Shown piece by piece: positions 6,461 through 6,857 of a DNA stretch of 6,857 nt; the first letter of the stretch is position 1, and every line of letters begins with the position of its first letter. The stretch is from assembly GCA_030838245.1 (NCBI GenBank), contig JAUTXB010000203.1, positions 1 through 6,857 on the forward strand. The letters are read 5' to 3'. The notes beneath the pieces are model-generated. The model was not told the origin of the DNA, did no database searches, and worked only from the letters and a program-made list of their open reading frames with translations. A program made the position numbers and the translations under genes. The stretch is from Acidimicrobiaceae bacterium. GTDB lineage: Bacteria; Actinomycetota; Acidimicrobiia; Acidimicrobiales; RAAP-2.

Positions 6461-6857
6461 ATGAGCACCCGATGGGACCCGATGGATGGAATCCTGGCCG
6501 GACCGATCGACGGCCCGGCAAAGTTGGCCACCATCTATCCCGAGGTCGAAGCACCCCCAGGACTGGTCGTGACGCACCGGGCATCTGGTTTCACCGGAAC
6601 CGTCGTCCGGCTGGAGGCCGGGGGTGTCGAGCTCCGGGGTCAGACCGGGCTCGAGCGAGTGTTCCGTGAGAAGCCCGGTGGGTTTGCCGTCGAGGGGCGG
6701 GCAGTCACGCTGGTCAGACCACGAGACGAAAGGCCGGCTGCCCCGGGCGTCACCGCATCAGGGTCGTTGGCCGTTCCCGCCCAGCCGGCCCGGGTGGCCA
6801 GGGCTGGTCGCATCCTCGTCGAAGGAGTTCATGACGCGGCTCTCGTGGAACGGGTAT
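6461..6857 (+). CDS. DUF3097 family protein, N-terminal part (3' end outside window)
   Basis: The first 132 residues of a protein of unknown function running off the right edge. I recognise it as DUF3097 from the ordered blocks GLVVTHRASGFTGTVVRLE (34-52), AVTLVRPRDE (81-90), ASGSLAVP (99-106) and ARVARAGRILVEGVHDAALV (110-129). The ILVEGVHDAALVE segment (Glu121, Asp125) resembles the glutamate motif of Toprim domains, so a nucleic-acid or phosphotransfer role is possible; this is inference. The first part looks like a small beta-rich domain. ATG 6461 is preferred; an in-frame ATG at 6482 (Met8) is the alternative. A 304-base gap with hairpins separates it from the cobalamin genes, so it is probably a separate transcription unit. 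I recall DUF3097 genes lying near hemW and hrcA-dnaJ in other actinobacteria, so those may follow. Confidence 0.85.
   Translation, partial: MSTRWDPMDGILAGPIDGPAKLATIYPEVEAPPGLVVTHRASGFTGTVVRLEAGGVELRGQTGLERVFREKPGGFAVEGRAVTLVRPRDERPAAPGVTASGSLAVPAQPARVARAGRILVEGVHDAALVERV

Noticed and set aside
6089..6577. Minus-strand open frame (162 codons) covering the gap
   Set aside because: Runs into both flanking coding regions and its translation, rich in Arg, Ser, Pro and Trp, resembles no protein; it is more likely a chance frame.

Overview
The window is high-GC, densely coded DNA with all genes on the + strand. It looks like an actinobacterium: codons mostly end in G or C, the CobQ C-terminus resembles actinobacterial CobQ, cobaltochelatase is built from CobN plus a single fused ChlI-ChlD type ATPase, and the last gene belongs to DUF3097, a family I know from Actinobacteria. 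I cannot place it below phylum level.

Layout: (1) bases 3-527 hold the C-terminal end of cobyric acid synthase (cobQ), cut by the left edge. (2) 524-4204 is a complete cobN, the large tetrapyrrole-binding subunit of the aerobic-type cobaltochelatase. (3) 4201-6156 is a complete AAA+/vWA fusion protein, the probable ATPase partner of CobN. (4) 6157-6460 is a 304-base gap with no convincing gene but with several repeats and hairpins. (5) 6461 to the right edge is the start of a DUF3097 gene with a Toprim-like motif.

The first three genes are joined by two ATGA overlaps and so look like one translationally coupled cobalamin operon. The fused ATPase would drive CobN to insert cobalt into hydrogenobyrinic acid a,c-diamide. 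After reduction and adenosylation by enzymes outside the window, CobQ would amidate the side chains to give adenosylcobyric acid. The operon seems to end after the ATPase gene.

The main unexplained signal is in the gap: a 16-base motif present three times, twice direct and once inverted. The second and third copies form a hairpin with 15 of 16 matching arm positions, and the first copy could compete for the same partner arm. A second bulged hairpin and a 9-base direct repeat at 20-base spacing lie nearby. I see no cobalamin riboswitch, tRNA, CRISPR array, insertion sequence or wholly new gene system; the protein-coding part is recognisable B12 biosynthesis.
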